Positions 17,081 through 29,308 of a stretch of DNA of 49,831 bases are shown in pieces (the stretch's first letter is position 1; the number at the start of each line of letters is the position of its first letter). A model generated the notes under the pieces. The model was not told where the DNA came from. It made no database searches and was given only the letters and a program-made list of their open reading frames with translations. The DNA is taken from NCBI RefSeq assembly GCF_004745805.1, contig NZ_SRLQ01000006.1, forward strand, positions 1-49,831, written 5' to 3'. The DNA comes from Mycolicibacterium sp. CH28 (lineage in GTDB: Bacteria > Actinomycetota > Actinomycetes > Mycobacteriales > Mycobacteriaceae). Both the position numbers and the translations under genes were made by a program.

Positions 17081-17787
17081 GCATCGACCTGGTGTTAGGC
17101 CCGCGGCCCGACGAACCCGGCCCGCCCATCGGTGGGCACGACGCTTACCCGGCCGACGTGGTGGAGCGCTTGGCTGCTGACGCCGCCGTCATCGTCGGCC
17201 GCTACCCGCAGCCACGCTCGGCGCTGCTGCCGCTGCTGCATCTGGTGCAGTCCGAGGACGGTTACCTGACGAAGGCCGGCATCCGCTTCTGCGCCACTCG
17301 GTTAGGCCTCACCGACGCCGAAGTCACCGCAGTGGCCACCTTCTACTCCATGTACCGACGCACCCCCACCGGCCAGTACCTCGTCGGCGTCTGCACCAAC
17401 ACGCTGTGCGCGATCATGGGCGGCGACGCCATCATCGAGGCTCTCGAAACCGAGCTGGCCCTGCACCCCGGCCAGACCACCACCGACGGGCGGATCACCC
17501 TCGAACACATCGAGTGCAACGCCGCCTGCGACTACGCCCCGGTCATGATGGTCAACTGGGAATTCTTCGACAACCAAACCCCTTCGAGTGCACGCGAACT
17601 CGTGCAATCCCTCCGCAACGGCCAAGCCGTCACACCCACCCGCGGCGCCCCGCTGTGCACCTTCCGCCAGACCGCCCGCACCCTAGCCGGCGTCGGCCCC
17701 GATGTCACCGACACCAGCCTGCCCGGTGACGCGACACTGGCCGGCCTGCGGGCCGCCCGGGCGTTGGGTGAGGACGGGGAGCGCTGA
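17077..17787 (+). CDS. nuoE: NADH-quinone oxidoreductase subunit E
   Basis: This 236-residue 24-kDa subunit binds the [2Fe-2S] cluster N1a. Ligands are in [12 protein letters not shown] and later in [14 protein letters not shown]. The thioredoxin-like core is preceded by a helical segment ([16 protein letters not shown]) typical of the family. GTG 17077 overlaps the nuoD stop by 4 bp. It works with NuoF and NuoG in the NADH-oxidising arm. Confidence 0.96.
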   Translation: MSIDLVLGPRPDEPGPPIGGHDAYPADVVERLAADAAVIVGRYPQPRSALLPLLHLVQSEDGYLTKAGIRFCATRLGLTDAEVTAVATFYSMYRRTPTGQYLVGVCTNTLCAIMGGDAIIEALETELALHPGQTTTDGRITLEHIECNAACDYAPVMMVNWEFFDNQTPSSARELVQSLRNGQAVTPTRGAPLCTFRQTARTLAGVGPDVTDTSLPGDATLAGLRAARALGEDGER

Positions 17788-19097
17788 TGCTGACTCCGGT
17801 ACTGAGCCGATTCTGGGACGAGCCCGAGCCGTGGACGCTGGACACCTATCTGCGCCACGACGGCTACCAGGCCTTGCGCACCGCGCTGGACATGAAACCG
17901 GACGACGTGATCTCGACGATCAAAGAGTCCGGGCTGCGCGGTCGCGGCGGTGCGGGCTTTCCGACCGGCACCAAGTGGTCATTCATCCCGCAGGACGCCA
18001 CCGGTGCGGGCGCCAAACCGAAGTATCTGGTGATCAACGCCGATGAGTCCGAACCTGGTACGTGCAAGGACATTCCGCTGCTGTTCACCACGCCGCACTT
18101 CCTGGTCGAGGGTGCGATCATCGCCGCGTATGCGATCCGCGCCCGGCACGCATTCATCTACGTGCGCGGTGAGGTGGTGCCGGTGCTGCGCCGGTTGCAG
18201 AACGCCGTCGCCGAGGCCTACGCGGCGGGCTATCTGGGCACCGACATCCTCGGCTCGGGATTCGACCTCGACCTGATCGTGCACGCCGGCGCCGGGGCGT
18301 ACATCTGTGGTGAGGAGACCGCGCTGCTGGACTCGCTGGAGGGCCGTCGCGGCCAACCCCGGCTGCGTCCGCCCTTCCCCGCGGTCGCCGGCCTCTACGC
18401 CTGCCCCACCGTCGTCAACAACGTCGAATCCATCGCCAGCGTCCCGCCGATCCTGCACAAAGGGGTGGACTGGTTCAAGTCGATGGGAACGGAGAAGTCC
18501 CCCGGCTTCACGCTGTACTCGCTGTCCGGACACGTCACTCGGCCCGGCCAGTACGAGGCGCCACTGGGGATCACGCTGCGCGAATTGCTCGGCTACGCCG
18601 GGGGCGTCCGGGCGGGCCATGAGCTGAAGTTCTGGACTCCCGGCGGATCGTCGACACCCCTGCTGATCGCCGAACACCTCGATGTGCCTTTGGATTACGA
18701 GGGGATGGCCTCGGTGGGGTCGATGCTGGGGACCAAGGCCCTGCAGATCTTCGACGAGACCACGTGTGTGGTCCGGGCGGTGCGCCGGTGGACCCAGTTC
18801 TATGCCCACGAGTCGTGCGGCAAGTGCACACCGTGCCGGGAGGGCACCTACTGGCTGGCCCAGATCTACGAACGGCTCGAAACCGGCCGCGGCACTGCCG
18901 AGGACATCGACAAGCTGCTCGACATCGCCGACACCATATTCGGGAAGTCGTTCTGCGCCTTGGGCGATGGCGCCGCCTCGCCGATCATGTCGTCGATCAA
19001 GCACTTCCGGGCCGAGTACGAGGCGCACCTTACCGGGGGTTGCCCGTTCGACCCGTATGCCTCGATGCTGGCCGCACCGGAAGGGGTGGGAGCGTGA
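17787..19097 (+). CDS. nuoF: NADH-quinone oxidoreductase subunit F
   Basis: This 436-residue 51-kDa subunit binds FMN and NADH and carries [4Fe-4S] cluster N3. [16 protein letters not shown] forms the nucleotide site, [19 protein letters not shown] the FMN region, and [13 protein letters not shown] plus a later Cys in SFCALGD bind N3. ATG overlaps the nuoE stop by one base. It is the entry point for electrons from NADH. Confidence 0.97.
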   Translation: MLTPVLSRFWDEPEPWTLDTYLRHDGYQALRTALDMKPDDVISTIKESGLRGRGGAGFPTGTKWSFIPQDATGAGAKPKYLVINADESEPGTCKDIPLLFTTPHFLVEGAIIAAYAIRARHAFIYVRGEVVPVLRRLQNAVAEAYAAGYLGTDILGSGFDLDLIVHAGAGAYICGEETALLDSLEGRRGQPRLRPPFPAVAGLYACPTVVNNVESIASVPPILHKGVDWFKSMGTEKSPGFTLYSLSGHVTRPGQYEAPLGITLRELLGYAGGVRAGHELKFWTPGGSSTPLLIAEHLDVPLDYEGMASVGSMLGTKALQIFDETTCVVRAVRRWTQFYAHESCGKCTPCREGTYWLAQIYERLETGRGTAEDIDKLLDIADTIFGKSFCALGDGAASPIMSSIKHFRAEYEAHLTGGCPFDPYASMLAAPEGVGA

Positions 19098-21490
19098 CGC
19101 AGACTTCTGACACAGGCGCGCCGCCGGTTCCTTCGGTCGAGATGGTCAATCTCGTGATCGACGACGTCGAGCTGGCGGTGCCGAAGGGCACGTTGGTGAT
19201 TCGCGCCGCTGAGCTGCTGGGCGTGCAGATTCCCCGGTTCTGTGACCACCCGCTGCTCGACCCGGTGGGCGCCTGCCGGCAGTGTCTGGTCGAGGTGGAG
19301 GGCCAACGCAAGCCGATGGCCAGCTGTACCACCACCGTGTCTGAGGGAATGGTGGTGCGCACCCAGCACACCTCCGCTGCCGCCGACAAAGCCCAACACG
19401 GCGTGATGGAGCTGCTGCTGATCAACCACCCGTTGGACTGCCCGGTCTGCGACAAGGGCGGAGAATGCCCCCTGCAAAACCAGGCCATGACCAGTGGGCG
19501 CGGGGAGTCTCGCTTCACCGATGTCAAGCGCACGTTCCCCAAGCCGATCAACCTGTCCAGCCAGGTATTGCTCGACCGGGAGCGCTGTGTGCTGTGCGCC
19601 CGCTGCACCAGGTTCTCCAACCAGATCGCCGGCGATCCATTCATCGAACTGCTCGAACGTGGTGCCCTGCAACAGGTGGGCATCGGCCCTGGGGAGGCCT
19701 TCGATTCCTACTTCAGCGGCAACACCGTCCAGATCTGCCCGGTCGGCGCCCTGACCGGCACCGCCTACCGCTTCCGGGCCCGCCCCTTTGACCTGGTCTC
19801 CAGCCCGAGCGTCTGCGAACACTGCGCCTCAGGCTGCGCCCAGCGCACCGACCACCGCCGCGGCGTCGTGCTGCGCCGACTCGCCGGCGACGACCCCGAA
19901 GTCAACGAGGAATGGAACTGCGACAAAGGCCGCTGGGCCTTCACCTACCCCACCGCCGGTGACCGCATCACCACTCCCCTGGTCCGCGACGATGACGGCA
20001 GCCTCCGTCCGGCCTCGTGGTCGGAGGCCATCGTCAGCGCCGTCGCCGGACTGACGACAGGGCGAGCCGGCGTCCTGGTCGGCGGTCGCGCCACCACCGA
20101 GGACGCCTACGCCTACGCCAAGTTTGCGCGAATAGTACTGCACACCAACGATATCGACTTCCGTTCCCGCCCGCATTCGGCCGAGGAGACAGAGTTCCTG
20201 GCCGCCCATGTCGCCGGCCGGAGGCCCGTCAGCTACGCCGACCTCGAGGCCGCACCGGTCGTGATGCTGGCCGGACTCGAACCCGAAGAAGAGTCACCGA
20301 TCGTGTTCCTGCGACTGCGCAAAGCGGTCCGCAAGCGAGGACTCGAGGTGGTGACCGTGGCGCCACTGGCCTCGCGTGGCTCGGCCAAGTTGGCGGCCCA
20401 CGTCATTCCGACCGCGCCGGGGGGCGAGGCCGCCACCTTGGACGGTCTGGACGAGTCGCTGCTGGCGGCGTTGTCCCAGCCCGGCGCGGTTGTCCTCGTC
20501 GGTGAACGGCTGGCCACCAGCCCCGGCGCGCTTTCGGCTGCCGGCAGGCTGGCCGACCGCACCGGTGCCCGGCTGGCGTGGATACCGCGCCGCGCCGGCG
20601 AGCGAGGCGCCCTCGACACCGGCTGCCTGCCCAACCTGCTGCCTGGGGGGCGGCCAGTGGCCGACCCGGCGGCGCGCGAACAGCTCGCCGCCGCCTGGCA
20701 TGTCGACGAAATGCCCGCCGAGGCGGGCCGCGATACTGCGGGCATCCTCGCCGCGGTCGCCGACGGTGAGCTCGACGCCCTGCTGATCGGCGGCGTCGAT
20801 CCGGCAGACCTGCCGGATCCGCATGCCGCGCTGGCCGCCATCGAGGCGGCCGGGTTCGTGGTCAGCCTGGAACTGCGGGAGTCGGCGGTGACCGCGCTCG
20901 CCGATGTCGTGTTCCCGGTGGCGCCGGTGGCGGAGAAGGCCGGTTCGTTCACCAACTGGGAGGGCCGGATCCGCCCGTTCGAGGCGGCGTTGCCGTCAAA
21001 CGCCTTCTCCGATCTGCGGGTGCTCCAGACGATGGCCGACGAACTCGGAGCCGACCTCGGGTTCCGCACCGCCGAGCAGGCCAGGGGCGAGATCGTCGGC
21101 TTGGGCGGCTGGGACGGTAGCAGGGTGCCTGCACCGAAAGTGGCGACCTCCCAGGCGCCGTCGGTGGATGCCGGCGAGGCCGTGCTGGCCGGCTGGCGAC
21201 TGTTGTTGGACGACGGTCGGTTACAGGATGGGGAGCTGTTCTTGGCGGGGACGGCGCGTGCCCCGGTGGTGCGGTTGTCGGCGGCCACCGCCGCTGCGAT
21301 CGGCGCGCATGACGGCGAGTCGGTCAGCGTGTCTAGCGGGCGCGGCGCGATCAGCCTGCCACTGACGATCACCGACATGGTCGATGGGGTGGTGTGGCTG
21401 CCCCTGAGGTCCCCCGGTAGCGCGGTGCATGAGCAACTCGCCGTCACCACGGGCGCGGTGGTTCAGATCGAGCGGGAGGTAACGCCGTGA
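19094..21490 (+). CDS. nuoG: NADH-quinone oxidoreductase subunit G
   Basis: This 798-residue subunit has an N-terminal ferredoxin-like domain (N1b ligands in [16 protein letters not shown] and MASC). It is followed by the [17 protein letters not shown] site (N5 region), [12 protein letters not shown] with ICPVGAL (N4), and CEHCASGC with a later Cys in NCDKGRW (N7-type site). A molybdopterin-oxidoreductase-like domain without cofactor fills the rest and is less conserved and Ala-rich. GTG 19094 overlaps the nuoF stop by 4 bp. Confidence 0.97.
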   Translation: MTQTSDTGAPPVPSVEMVNLVIDDVELAVPKGTLVIRAAELLGVQIPRFCDHPLLDPVGACRQCLVEVEGQRKPMASCTTTVSEGMVVRTQHTSAAADKAQHGVMELLLINHPLDCPVCDKGGECPLQNQAMTSGRGESRFTDVKRTFPKPINLSSQVLLDRERCVLCARCTRFSNQIAGDPFIELLERGALQQVGIGPGEAFDSYFSGNTVQICPVGALTGTAYRFRARPFDLVSSPSVCEHCASGCAQRTDHRRGVVLRRLAGDDPEVNEEWNCDKGRWAFTYPTAGDRITTPLVRDDDGSLRPASWSEAIVSAVAGLTTGRAGVLVGGRATTEDAYAYAKFARIVLHTNDIDFRSRPHSAEETEFLAAHVAGRRPVSYADLEAAPVVMLAGLEPEEESPIVFLRLRKAVRKRGLEVVTVAPLASRGSAKLAAHVIPTAPGGEAATLDGLDESLLAALSQPGAVVLVGERLATSPGALSAAGRLADRTGARLAWIPRRAGERGALDTGCLPNLLPGGRPVADPAAREQLAAAWHVDEMPAEAGRDTAGILAAVADGELDALLIGGVDPADLPDPHAALAAIEAAGFVVSLELRESAVTALADVVFPVAPVAEKAGSFTNWEGRIRPFEAALPSNAFSDLRVLQTMADELGADLGFRTAEQARGEIVGLGGWDGSRVPAPKVATSQAPSVDAGEAVLAGWRLLLDDGRLQDGELFLAGTARAPVVRLSAATAAAIGAHDGESVSVSSGRGAISLPLTITDMVDGVVWLPLRSPGSAVHEQLAVTTGAVVQIEREVTP

Positions 21491-22716
21491 GCTATCCGGA
21501 CCTGAGTGTGTTCGGCCTGGATCCGTGGTGGCTGATCCTGGTCAAGGCACTGGCGATCTTCGTGTTCCTGCTGCTGACGGTGTTGGTGGCGATCCTGGCC
21601 GAACGTAAAATCTTGGGCCGCATGCAAATGCGGTACGGCCCCAACCGGGTCGGGCCGTTCGGATTGCTGCAGTCACTGGCCGACGGCATCAAACTCGCTC
21701 TGAAGGAGGGGCTGATCCCGGCCGGGGTGGACAAGCCGATCTACCTGCTGGCCCCGATCATGTCAGTGGTCCCGGCGATCACCGCGTTCGCCGTGATTCC
21801 GATGGGTCCGGTGGTGTCGGTGTTCGGGCACGCAACACCATTGCAGTTGACCGATCTGCCGGTGGCGGTGCTCTACATCCTGGCCGTCACTTCTATTGGG
21901 GTGTACGGCATCGTGCTGGCCGGCTGGTCGTCGGGCTCCACCTATCCCTTGTTGGGGGGGTTGCGCTCGACGGCGCAGGTGATCTCCTATGAGATCGCAA
22001 TGGCGTTGTCGTTCGCGGCGGTGTTCCTCTATTCCGGGACAATGTCGACCTCGGGAATCGTGGCCGCCCAGGACAAGACCTGGTACGTCTTCCTGCTGCT
22101 GCCCAGCTTCGCGGTGTACGTCACCGCCATGGTCGGGGAAACCAATCGTGCCCCGTTCGACCTGCCCGAGGCCGAAGGCGAGCTCGTCGGCGGGTTTCAC
22201 ACCGAGTACTCCTCACTGGCCTTCGCGATGTTCATGCTCGCCGAATACGTCAACATGACCACCGTCTCGGCGCTGGCCACCACCTTGTTCCTCGGCGGCT
22301 GGCACGCCCCCTGGCCGATCAGCCTGATCCCAGGCGCCAACACCGGCTGGTGGCCCCTGATCTGGTTCATCGCCAAAGTCTGGACCTTCCTGTTCGTGTT
22401 CATGTGGCTGCGCGCCACCCTGCCCCGCATGCGCTACGACCAATTCATGGCCCTGGGCTGGAAACTACTCATCCCGGTCTCCCTGACCTGGATCATGATC
22501 GTCGCGGTCCTGCACACCACCGGAGCCACCGGCATCATCCCCAACCTGATCGCCGCTGCCGGCCTGCTGGTGGCGCTTCTGGCGGTTAGCGCGTTGCGCC
22601 GCAGAATCGCCGAGCGTCGCACCCCCGAACCGCCGCCCCCGGCGGATGTCGGCGCGTTCCCGATACCTCCACTGCCCGGGACACCGGCGCTGACCAAGGA
22701 GAAGGCCGATGCCTAA
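21487..22716 (+). CDS. nuoH: NADH-quinone oxidoreductase subunit H
   Basis: This 409-residue membrane subunit joins the arms and lines the quinone channel. It has about eight or nine transmembrane helices. [19 protein letters not shown] and the acidic loop [20 protein letters not shown] (quoted in part as [17 protein letters not shown]) are diagnostic. The C-terminus has an extra 40-50 residue Pro/Arg-rich cytoplasmic tail ([18 protein letters not shown]), common in actinobacteria. GTG 21487 overlaps the nuoG stop. Confidence 0.97.
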   Translation: MSYPDLSVFGLDPWWLILVKALAIFVFLLLTVLVAILAERKILGRMQMRYGPNRVGPFGLLQSLADGIKLALKEGLIPAGVDKPIYLLAPIMSVVPAITAFAVIPMGPVVSVFGHATPLQLTDLPVAVLYILAVTSIGVYGIVLAGWSSGSTYPLLGGLRSTAQVISYEIAMALSFAAVFLYSGTMSTSGIVAAQDKTWYVFLLLPSFAVYVTAMVGETNRAPFDLPEAEGELVGGFHTEYSSLAFAMFMLAEYVNMTTVSALATTLFLGGWHAPWPISLIPGANTGWWPLIWFIAKVWTFLFVFMWLRATLPRMRYDQFMALGWKLLIPVSLTWIMIVAVLHTTGATGIIPNLIAAAGLLVALLAVSALRRRIAERRTPEPPPPADVGAFPIPPLPGTPALTKEKADA

Positions 22717-23230
22717 TTTCCTCGACGCCGTCAAGGGTTTCGGCGTCACGTTCGGCGCGATGTTCACCAAGCCGATCACCGAGGAGTATCCGGAGAAGCC
22801 GGGGCCGGTGGCGCCGCGCTATCACGGGCGTCATCAGCTCAACCGCTATCCGGATGGGTTGGAGAAGTGCATCGGCTGCGAATTGTGCGCTTGGGCCTGC
22901 CCCGCCGACGCCATCTACGTCGAAGGCGCCGACAACACTCAGGACGAACGCTTTTCGCCCGGCGAACGCTACGGCCGGGTCTATCAGATCAACTATCTGC
23001 GCTGCATCGGTTGCGGACTGTGCATCGAAGCCTGCCCCACCCGCGCCTTGACGATGACCAACGTCTACGAAATGGCCGACGACAACCGCGCCGACCTCAT
23101 CTACGGCAAGGACAAACTCCTGGCACCGCTACAACCCGGCATGCAACCGCCACCCCACCCGATGGCGCCGGGCACCACCGACGACGACTACTACCTGGGA
23201 CGGGTCGGCGGCGACGAGGTGGCCCGGTGA
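22709..23230 (+). CDS. nuoI: NADH-quinone oxidoreductase subunit I
   Basis: This 173-residue ferredoxin-like subunit carries clusters N6a and N6b. The two motifs are [18 protein letters not shown] and [24 protein letters not shown] lies just before ATG 22709, which overlaps the nuoH stop by 8 bp. It relays electrons from NuoG to NuoB. Confidence 0.97.
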   Translation: MPNFLDAVKGFGVTFGAMFTKPITEEYPEKPGPVAPRYHGRHQLNRYPDGLEKCIGCELCAWACPADAIYVEGADNTQDERFSPGERYGRVYQINYLRCIGCGLCIEACPTRALTMTNVYEMADDNRADLIYGKDKLLAPLQPGMQPPPHPMAPGTTDDDYYLGRVGGDEVAR

Positions 23231-23964
23231 TCACCCTGTTGGCAGCCGAAACCCTGACGCACACCTCAACTCCCGAGGCGGTGGCGTTCTGGATCCTCGG
23301 GGCCATTGCCGTGGGTGGTGCCATCGGGGTCGTCGCCGCGCCGAAGGCTGTGTACGGGGCGATCTTCCTGGCCATGACCATGATTGCGCTGGCCATGATC
23401 TACGTGGCCCAAGAGGCACTGTTCCTCGGCGTCGTGCAAGTGGTGGTCTACACCGGCGCGGTGATGATGCTGTTCCTGTTCGTGTTGATGCTCATCGGCG
23501 TCGACTCCTCAGAATCCCTGGTGGAAACCATTCGCGGACAACGCGTCGCGGCGATCACCGCAGGCCTCGGGTTCGGCATCGTGCTGATCGCTGGTATCGG
23601 CAACGTAGCCACCACCGGGTTCACCGGGCTGGCGCAGGCAAACCAGGGCGGCAACGTCGAAGGCCTGGCGATGTTGATCTTCACCCGCGACCTGTGGGCG
23701 TTTGAGGTGACCAGCGCATTGTTGATCACGGCGGCGTTGGGAGCGATGATGTTGGCGCATCGGGAACGGTTCGAGCGGCGCAAGTCCCAGCGCGAGATGG
23801 TCGTCGAACGCTTCCGCAGCGGGGCGCGGGCCACCCCGCTACCGGCACCCGGCGTCTTCGCCCGCCACAACGCCGTCACCACCTTCGCCCGGCTACCCGA
23901 CGGCACCGATGAGCAGTCCTCGGTCTCGGCGATCCTGCACACCGACGGGACCAGCAGCCGATGA
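23227..23964 (+). CDS. nuoJ: NADH-quinone oxidoreductase subunit J
   Basis: This 245-residue membrane subunit has about five helices. [19 protein letters not shown] and [20 protein letters not shown] (the pi-bulge TM3 of the family) are clear. A longer soluble C-terminal tail of about 60 residues follows the last helix. GTG 23227 overlaps the nuoI stop by 4 bp. Confidence 0.95.
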   Translation: MITLLAAETLTHTSTPEAVAFWILGAIAVGGAIGVVAAPKAVYGAIFLAMTMIALAMIYVAQEALFLGVVQVVVYTGAVMMLFLFVLMLIGVDSSESLVETIRGQRVAAITAGLGFGIVLIAGIGNVATTGFTGLAQANQGGNVEGLAMLIFTRDLWAFEVTSALLITAALGAMMLAHRERFERRKSQREMVVERFRSGARATPLPAPGVFARHNAVTTFARLPDGTDEQSSVSAILHTDGTSSR

Positions 23965-24260
23965 ACCCGGCCAACTACCTCTACCTGTCGGCGTTGCTGT
24001 TCACCATCGGCGCATCCGGAGTACTGCTGCGACGCAACGCCATCATCATGTTCATGTGCGTGGAACTGATGCTCAACGCCGCCAACCTGGCCTTCGTCAC
24101 CTTCTCCCGCATGCACGGCCACCTCGACGGCCAAGTCGTCGCATTCTTCACCATGGTGGTAGCCGCCTGCGAGGTAGTCGTCGGGCTGGCGATCATCATG
24201 ACCATCTTCCGCACCCGACGCAGCGCCAACGTCGACGACGCCCACCTGCTGCGGCACTAA
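23961..24260 (+). CDS. nuoK: NADH-quinone oxidoreductase subunit K
   Basis: This 99-residue MrpC-like subunit has three helices. Helix 2 carries the conserved Glu in [15 protein letters not shown], and helix 3 has the second Glu in [13 protein letters not shown]; both form the proton path. ATG overlaps the nuoJ stop (ATGA). Confidence 0.96.
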   Translation: MNPANYLYLSALLFTIGASGVLLRRNAIIMFMCVELMLNAANLAFVTFSRMHGHLDGQVVAFFTMVVAACEVVVGLAIIMTIFRTRRSANVDDAHLLRH

Positions 24261-24261
24261 C

Positions 24262-26145
24262 ATGACGACACTGCTGTGGTTGACCATTGCGCTGCCCCTA
24301 GCCGGGGCAGTCGTCCTACTCCTCGGCGGCAAGGCCACCAACGCGTGGGGCCATCTGCTGGGCTGCGCCACCGTGATCAGCGCCTTCGCCTGCGGCGTGG
24401 GGTTGTTCACTCACCTTCTGGGCCTGCCCGCCAAGGAGCGCAGCGTGCACGAGGTCCTGTTCTCCTGGGTGCCCGTCGGGGCCTTGAAGGTGGACTTCGG
24501 CCTGCAACTCGACGCGCTATCCATGTGCTTCGTGCTGCTGATCACCGGGGTCGGCGCGTTGATCCACATCTACTCGGTCGGCTACATGAAAACCGACCCC
24601 GGCCGCCGCAGGTTTTTCGCCTACCTCAACCTGTTCATCGCCGCCATGCTGCTACTCGTGCTGGCCGACAACTACCTCGGCCTCTACCTGGGCTGGGAAG
24701 GCGTCGGCCTCGCGTCCTACCTGCTGATCGGGTTCTGGTCACACAAACCGTCCGCGGCGACCGCGGCGAAGAAAGCGTTCGTGGTCAACCGGGTCGGCGA
24801 CATGGGCCTGGCCATCGCCCTGATGGTCCTGTTCGCCACGGTCGGCTCGGTCACCTACAGCACCGTGTTCACCGCCGTACCCGCCATGACGAACGGCGCG
24901 CTGACCGCCGTCGGCCTGCTGCTGCTGCTCGGCGCCTGCGGCAAGAGCGCCCAAGTCCCGCTGCAGTCCTGGCTCGGCGACGCCATGGAAGGCCCCACCC
25001 CCGTCAGCGCGCTGATCCACGCCGCCACCATGGTCACCGCCGGGGTGTACCTCATCGTCCGCTCGGGGCCGGTGTTCACCGCCGCCCCCGCCGCCCAGAC
25101 CGCCGTCGTCACCGTCGGCGCGGTCACCCTGCTCTTCGGCGCGATCATCGGCTGCGCCAAAGACGACATCAAAAAAGCCCTCGCCGCCTCCACCATGAGC
25201 CAGATCGGCTACATGGTCCTCGCCGCCGGCCTCGGACCGGCGGGCTACGCGGTAGCCATCCTGCACCTGCTCACCCACGGCTTCTTCAAAGCCGGCCTAT
25301 TCCTCGGCGCCGGCTCGGTCATGCACGCCATGAACGACGAGACCGACATGCGCCGCTACGGCGGCCTGCGGACGCTGCTACCCATCACCTACACCACCTT
25401 CGGCCTGGGCTACCTCGCCATCATCGGCGTCCCACCCTTCGCCGGGTACTTCTCCAAAGACGCCATCATCGAAACCGCCCTCAACACCGGCGGACTCACA
25501 GGGTTGCTGCTCGGCGGCGCCGCCCTGCTCGGCGCCGGCATCACCGCCTTCTACATGACCCGCGTCATGCTGCTCACCTTCTTCGGCCAGAAGCGGTGGA
25601 AACCCAACACCCACCCCCACGAATCCCCGCACGTCATGACATGGCCGATGATCGTCCTCGCGGTCGGCTCGGTCAGCTCCGGCGCACTCCTAGCCATCGG
25701 CAACACCCTGCAACACTGGCTGCAACCCGTCGTCGGCCATCACGAGGCCGCACATGTCTATCCGGCCTGGATCACCACCACCACCGCACTAGGCATCGTC
25801 GCCATCGGCATCGCGGTGGCGTACCGGCAGTACGCGAACCACAACGTCCCCGAGTCCGCGCCGCTGGACGTTTCCGCATTCACCGTCGCGGCGCGCAACG
25901 ACCTCTACGGCGACGCGTTCAACGAGGCGGCGTTCATGCGCGGCGGCCAGGAACTGACCAAAGGCCTTGTCGCCGTAGATGAGAAGGGCGTCGACGGGGT
26001 GACGCAGGGCCTCGCATTGGTGGTCGGCCGGTTCTCGGACCGCCTGCGCCAGGTGCAGACCGGGTACGCCCGCTCCTACGCGCTGTCCATGTTGGCCGGT
26101 ACGGCGCTGGTTGTCGCCGCAGTCCTCTTCACGGCGTGGAGGTGA
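24262..26145 (+). CDS. nuoL: NADH-quinone oxidoreductase subunit L
   Basis: This 627-residue antiporter-like proton-pumping subunit has about 14-16 helices plus the long lateral helix at the C-terminus. Conserved parts include [19 protein letters not shown] with the key Glu, [42 protein letters not shown] (as [19 protein letters not shown]) and [17 protein letters not shown]. It starts one base after nuoK. Confidence 0.97.
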   Translation: MTTLLWLTIALPLAGAVVLLLGGKATNAWGHLLGCATVISAFACGVGLFTHLLGLPAKERSVHEVLFSWVPVGALKVDFGLQLDALSMCFVLLITGVGALIHIYSVGYMKTDPGRRRFFAYLNLFIAAMLLLVLADNYLGLYLGWEGVGLASYLLIGFWSHKPSAATAAKKAFVVNRVGDMGLAIALMVLFATVGSVTYSTVFTAVPAMTNGALTAVGLLLLLGACGKSAQVPLQSWLGDAMEGPTPVSALIHAATMVTAGVYLIVRSGPVFTAAPAAQTAVVTVGAVTLLFGAIIGCAKDDIKKALAASTMSQIGYMVLAAGLGPAGYAVAILHLLTHGFFKAGLFLGAGSVMHAMNDETDMRRYGGLRTLLPITYTTFGLGYLAIIGVPPFAGYFSKDAIIETALNTGGLTGLLLGGAALLGAGITAFYMTRVMLLTFFGQKRWKPNTHPHESPHVMTWPMIVLAVGSVSSGALLAIGNTLQHWLQPVVGHHEAAHVYPAWITTTTALGIVAIGIAVAYRQYANHNVPESAPLDVSAFTVAARNDLYGDAFNEAAFMRGGQELTKGLVAVDEKGVDGVTQGLALVVGRFSDRLRQVQTGYARSYALSMLAGTALVVAAVLFTAWR

Positions 26146-26150
26146 GTGGC

Positions 26151-27746
26151 ATGACGAACACCCCCTGGCTGACCATCCTGTGGGCCATCCCGGTCATCGG
26201 CGCCGCGCTGATCATCGTGCTGCCTGCCTCGCTGCGGCAGTTCGCGAAGTACGCCGGCGTGGTGGTGTCCCTCGCGGTTCTGGCGCTGTCACTGATGCTC
26301 GCCGTGCGGTTCGATCCGGCCGGCCAACAATTCCAGTTCGTCGAAAACCATCCGTGGATACCGTCGTTCGGCACCGGATACATTCTCGGCCTCGACGGGA
26401 TCGCGCTGGCTCTGGTGGTGCTCACTGCGGTACTGGTGCCGCTGCTGCTCATCGCCGGATGGAACGACGCCGACGACCGACCGGGATTGGCCGGTCGCGG
26501 GACACACAGCTACATCGCGCTGACCCTGGCCGTCGAGGGCATGGTGCTGATGTCGCTGGCCGCTCTTGACATCCTGCTGTTCTACGTCTTCTTCGAAGCG
26601 ATGCTGATCCCGATGTACTTCCTCATCGGCGGCTTCGGCGGGGAGAATCGGTCCAGGGCCGCGGTGAAGTTCTTGCTGTACAACCTGTTCGGCGGCCTGG
26701 TGATGCTGGCAGCGGTGATCGGCCTGTACGTGGTGACCTCGGCCAGCAAGGCCTTCGACGCCGGCACCTTCGACTTCCGGGCGATCGCCGAGGCGGTGTC
26801 GACCGGGAGGTTCGTCCTGCAACCGGGTGTGGCCAACGCGTTGTTCCTGGGCTTCATGTTCGCCTTCGCGGTCAAAGCCCCGCTGTGGCCGTTCCACCGG
26901 TGGCTGCCTGATGCCGCGGTGCAGGCCACGCCGGCGTCTGCGGTGTTGATGATGGCGGTGATGGACAAGGTCGGCACCTTCGGCATGCTGCGCTACTGCC
27001 TGCCCCTGTTCCCCGACTCCGCAATCCTGTTCCGCCCGATCATCATCGCCCTCGCGGTGATCGGCATCGTCTACGGTGCGATCCTGGCCATCGGCCAGAC
27101 CGACGTCATGCGGCTGATCGCCTACACCTCGATCAGCCACTTCGGCTTCATCATCCTGGGCATCTTCGTGATGACCAGCCAAGGCCAGGCCGGCTCGACG
27201 CTGTACATGGTCAACCACGGCATCTCCACCGCCGCGCTGTTCCTGATCGCCGGATTCCTGGTCAGCCGCCGCGGCACCCGGGTTATCGCCGCCTACGGCG
27301 GGGTGCAGAAGGTCGCCCCGGTACTGGCCGGCACCTTCCTGATATCCGGTCTGGCGACCCTGTCGCTACCGGGCCTGGCGCCGTTCATCAGTGAATTCCT
27401 GGTCCTCATCGGTACTTTCACCCGATATCCGGCCTTCGCGGTGTGCGCGACCACCGCCCTGGTGCTCTCGGCGATCTACGTGCTGTGGATGTATCAGCGG
27501 ATGATGACCGGCCCGGTCACCGAGGGCAACGAGAACGTGCGCGATCTGGGCCGCCGCGAGCTAGTGGTGGTGGCGCCGCTGATCGCCTTGCTGATCGCGC
27601 TCGGGGTGTACCCCAAAATCGCTCTGGACGTGATCAATCCGGCCGTCACGGCGACCCTGACGTCGATTCACCAATCGGACCCGGCTCCCACAACCGAATT
27701 GTCTTCGCGCGAGCGCTCATCCCCAGCGGAAGGGGCACGGCCATGA
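26151..27746 (+). CDS. nuoM: NADH-quinone oxidoreductase subunit M
   Basis: This 531-residue antiporter-like subunit has about 14 helices. FFEAMLIPMYFLIGGFGG carries the conserved Glu, and KAPLWPFHRWLPDAAVQATP and YTSISHFGFIILG are diagnostic. ATG 26151 is chosen because GGAGG (26138-26142) lies 8 nt before it; GTG 26136 would place the start ahead of that site. It pumps protons between NuoL and NuoN. Confidence 0.97.
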   Translation: MTNTPWLTILWAIPVIGAALIIVLPASLRQFAKYAGVVVSLAVLALSLMLAVRFDPAGQQFQFVENHPWIPSFGTGYILGLDGIALALVVLTAVLVPLLLIAGWNDADDRPGLAGRGTHSYIALTLAVEGMVLMSLAALDILLFYVFFEAMLIPMYFLIGGFGGENRSRAAVKFLLYNLFGGLVMLAAVIGLYVVTSASKAFDAGTFDFRAIAEAVSTGRFVLQPGVANALFLGFMFAFAVKAPLWPFHRWLPDAAVQATPASAVLMMAVMDKVGTFGMLRYCLPLFPDSAILFRPIIIALAVIGIVYGAILAIGQTDVMRLIAYTSISHFGFIILGIFVMTSQGQAGSTLYMVNHGISTAALFLIAGFLVSRRGTRVIAAYGGVQKVAPVLAGTFLISGLATLSLPGLAPFISEFLVLIGTFTRYPAFAVCATTALVLSAIYVLWMYQRMMTGPVTEGNENVRDLGRRELVVVAPLIALLIALGVYPKIALDVINPAVTATLTSIHQSDPAPTTELSSRERSSPAEGARP

Positions 27747-29308
27747 ACGCGCCCAGCATCGAATACAGCCAGCTGGCACCGATGTTGATCGTCTTCGGCG
27801 CGGCGGTGGCAGGCGTGATCGTCGAGGCGTTCCTGCCCCGCACGTCGCGCTACCCCGCCCAGGTAGCACTGAGTCTGACCGGCCTGCTGGCTGCACTGGT
27901 CGCGGTCATCATGCTCGCCCGCAACCTCGGTGACGGGCTAGGCCAGTCGGTCGTCGCCGGCGCCGTCGACATCGACCGGCCGGCACTGTTCCTGCAGGGC
28001 ACCATCCTGCTGATCGGGGTGCTCAGCGTGCTGCTGATCGCCGAACGGCGGGTCCCGGCCGAATCGCCCGAGGGCGCAGTGGCCTTGGACGCCTTCACCG
28101 CTGACGCCTCGACCGTTCCGGGCAGCGTGGCAGAGAAGGTGGCGACCAAGGCGGCGCTGATCCAGACCGAGGTCTTTCCGCTGACGATGTTCGCCATCGG
28201 CGGGATGATGCTGTTCCCGGCCGCCGGCGACTTCCTGACGATGTTCATCGCGCTGGAAGTGTTCTCCCTGCCGCTCTACTTGATGTGCGGGCTGGCCCGC
28301 CGCCGACGTCTGCTGTCCCAGGAAGCCTCGCTCAAGTACTTTCTGCTGGGCGCGTTCTCATCGGCATTCTTCCTCTACGGCATCGCCCTGTTGTACGGCT
28401 ACGCCGGCACGATGAACCTGACCGGAATCCAGCAGGCCATCAGCACCAAGCCGGGAGACACCACACTGGCGCTCGTCGGGACCGCCCTGGTGACGGTCGG
28501 GTTGCTGTTCAAGATCGGTGCGGTGCCGTTCCACTCGTGGGTGCCTGACGTCTACCAAGGCGCTCCCACCCCCATCACCGCCTTCATGGCCGCCGCCACC
28601 AAGGTCGCGGCGTTCGGGGCGTTGTTACGGGTGTTCTACGTCGCGCTGCCCGCGCTGCACGATGGCTGGCGTCCGGTGTTGTGGGCGGTGGCCATCCTGA
28701 CGATGGTGGTCGGCACGATCACGGCGGTGACGCAGACCGACGTCAAGCGGATGTTGGCCTACTCGGCGGTGGCGCATGCCGGTTTCATCCTGACCGGCGT
28801 GATCGCCGGGAACCGGCCCGGACTGTCCGCCACGCTGTTCTACCTGTTCGCCTACGGCTTCTCCACGCTGGGCGCCTTCGCAGTGGTCAGCGTCGTGCGT
28901 GACGCCAATGGCGCCGAGGAGACGTCGATGGCGCGCTGGGCCGGACTGGGACGGCGCTATCCACTTGTCGGCGTGGTCTTTTCGCTGTTCCTGCTGGCGT
29001 TCGCCGGAATTCCGCTCACCAGCGGATTCGTCAGCAAGTTCGCGGTGTTCAAGGCGGCAGGACAGGGTGGGGCGATGCCCCTGGTCGTGGTCGGCGTCGT
29101 CGCATCGGCGATCGCCGCGTACTTCTATGTGCGGGTGATCGTGCTCATGTTCTTCACCGACCCGCCCCAGGACGCCCCGGAGGTCGTCACCCCCAGCGTG
29201 TTCAGCGTCGCCACCATCACACTGACGGCGGCCATTACGTTCGCGCTCGGTGCACTGCCTCAGCCGCTGCTCGACCTGGCCAACAACGCGGCCAGATTCC
29301 TGACCTGA
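27743..29308 (+). CDS. nuoN: NADH-quinone oxidoreductase subunit N
   Basis: This 521-residue antiporter-like subunit is the last of the operon. FIALEVFSLPLYLMCGLARR, FKIGAVPFHSWVPDVYQGAPTP (as KIGAVPFHSWVPDVYQGA) and MLAYSAVAHAGFILTGVIAG are typical. The N-terminal part includes an extended loop (about 100-140) with acidic residues. ATG 27743 overlaps the nuoM stop by 4 bp. Its own stop overlaps the start of an enoyl-CoA hydratase fragment. Confidence 0.96.
   Translation: MNAPSIEYSQLAPMLIVFGAAVAGVIVEAFLPRTSRYPAQVALSLTGLLAALVAVIMLARNLGDGLGQSVVAGAVDIDRPALFLQGTILLIGVLSVLLIAERRVPAESPEGAVALDAFTADASTVPGSVAEKVATKAALIQTEVFPLTMFAIGGMMLFPAAGDFLTMFIALEVFSLPLYLMCGLARRRRLLSQEASLKYFLLGAFSSAFFLYGIALLYGYAGTMNLTGIQQAISTKPGDTTLALVGTALVTVGLLFKIGAVPFHSWVPDVYQGAPTPITAFMAAATKVAAFGALLRVFYVALPALHDGWRPVLWAVAILTMVVGTITAVTQTDVKRMLAYSAVAHAGFILTGVIAGNRPGLSATLFYLFAYGFSTLGAFAVVSVVRDANGAEETSMARWAGLGRRYPLVGVVFSLFLLAFAGIPLTSGFVSKFAVFKAAGQGGAMPLVVVGVVASAIAAYFYVRVIVLMFFTDPPQDAPEVVTPSVFSVATITLTAAITFALGALPQPLLDLANNAARFLT

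Noticed and set aside
24430..24450. Extra copy of the 36-bp repeat in nuoL (AAGGAGCGCAGCG)
   Set aside because: Only about 12 bases match and they encode a normal nuoL segment (KERSVHE); this looks like chance similarity.
24276..25982. 568-codon plus-strand frame inside nuoL
   Set aside because: It is the +2 shadow of nuoL, with Arg/His/Pro-rich sequence and no family match.
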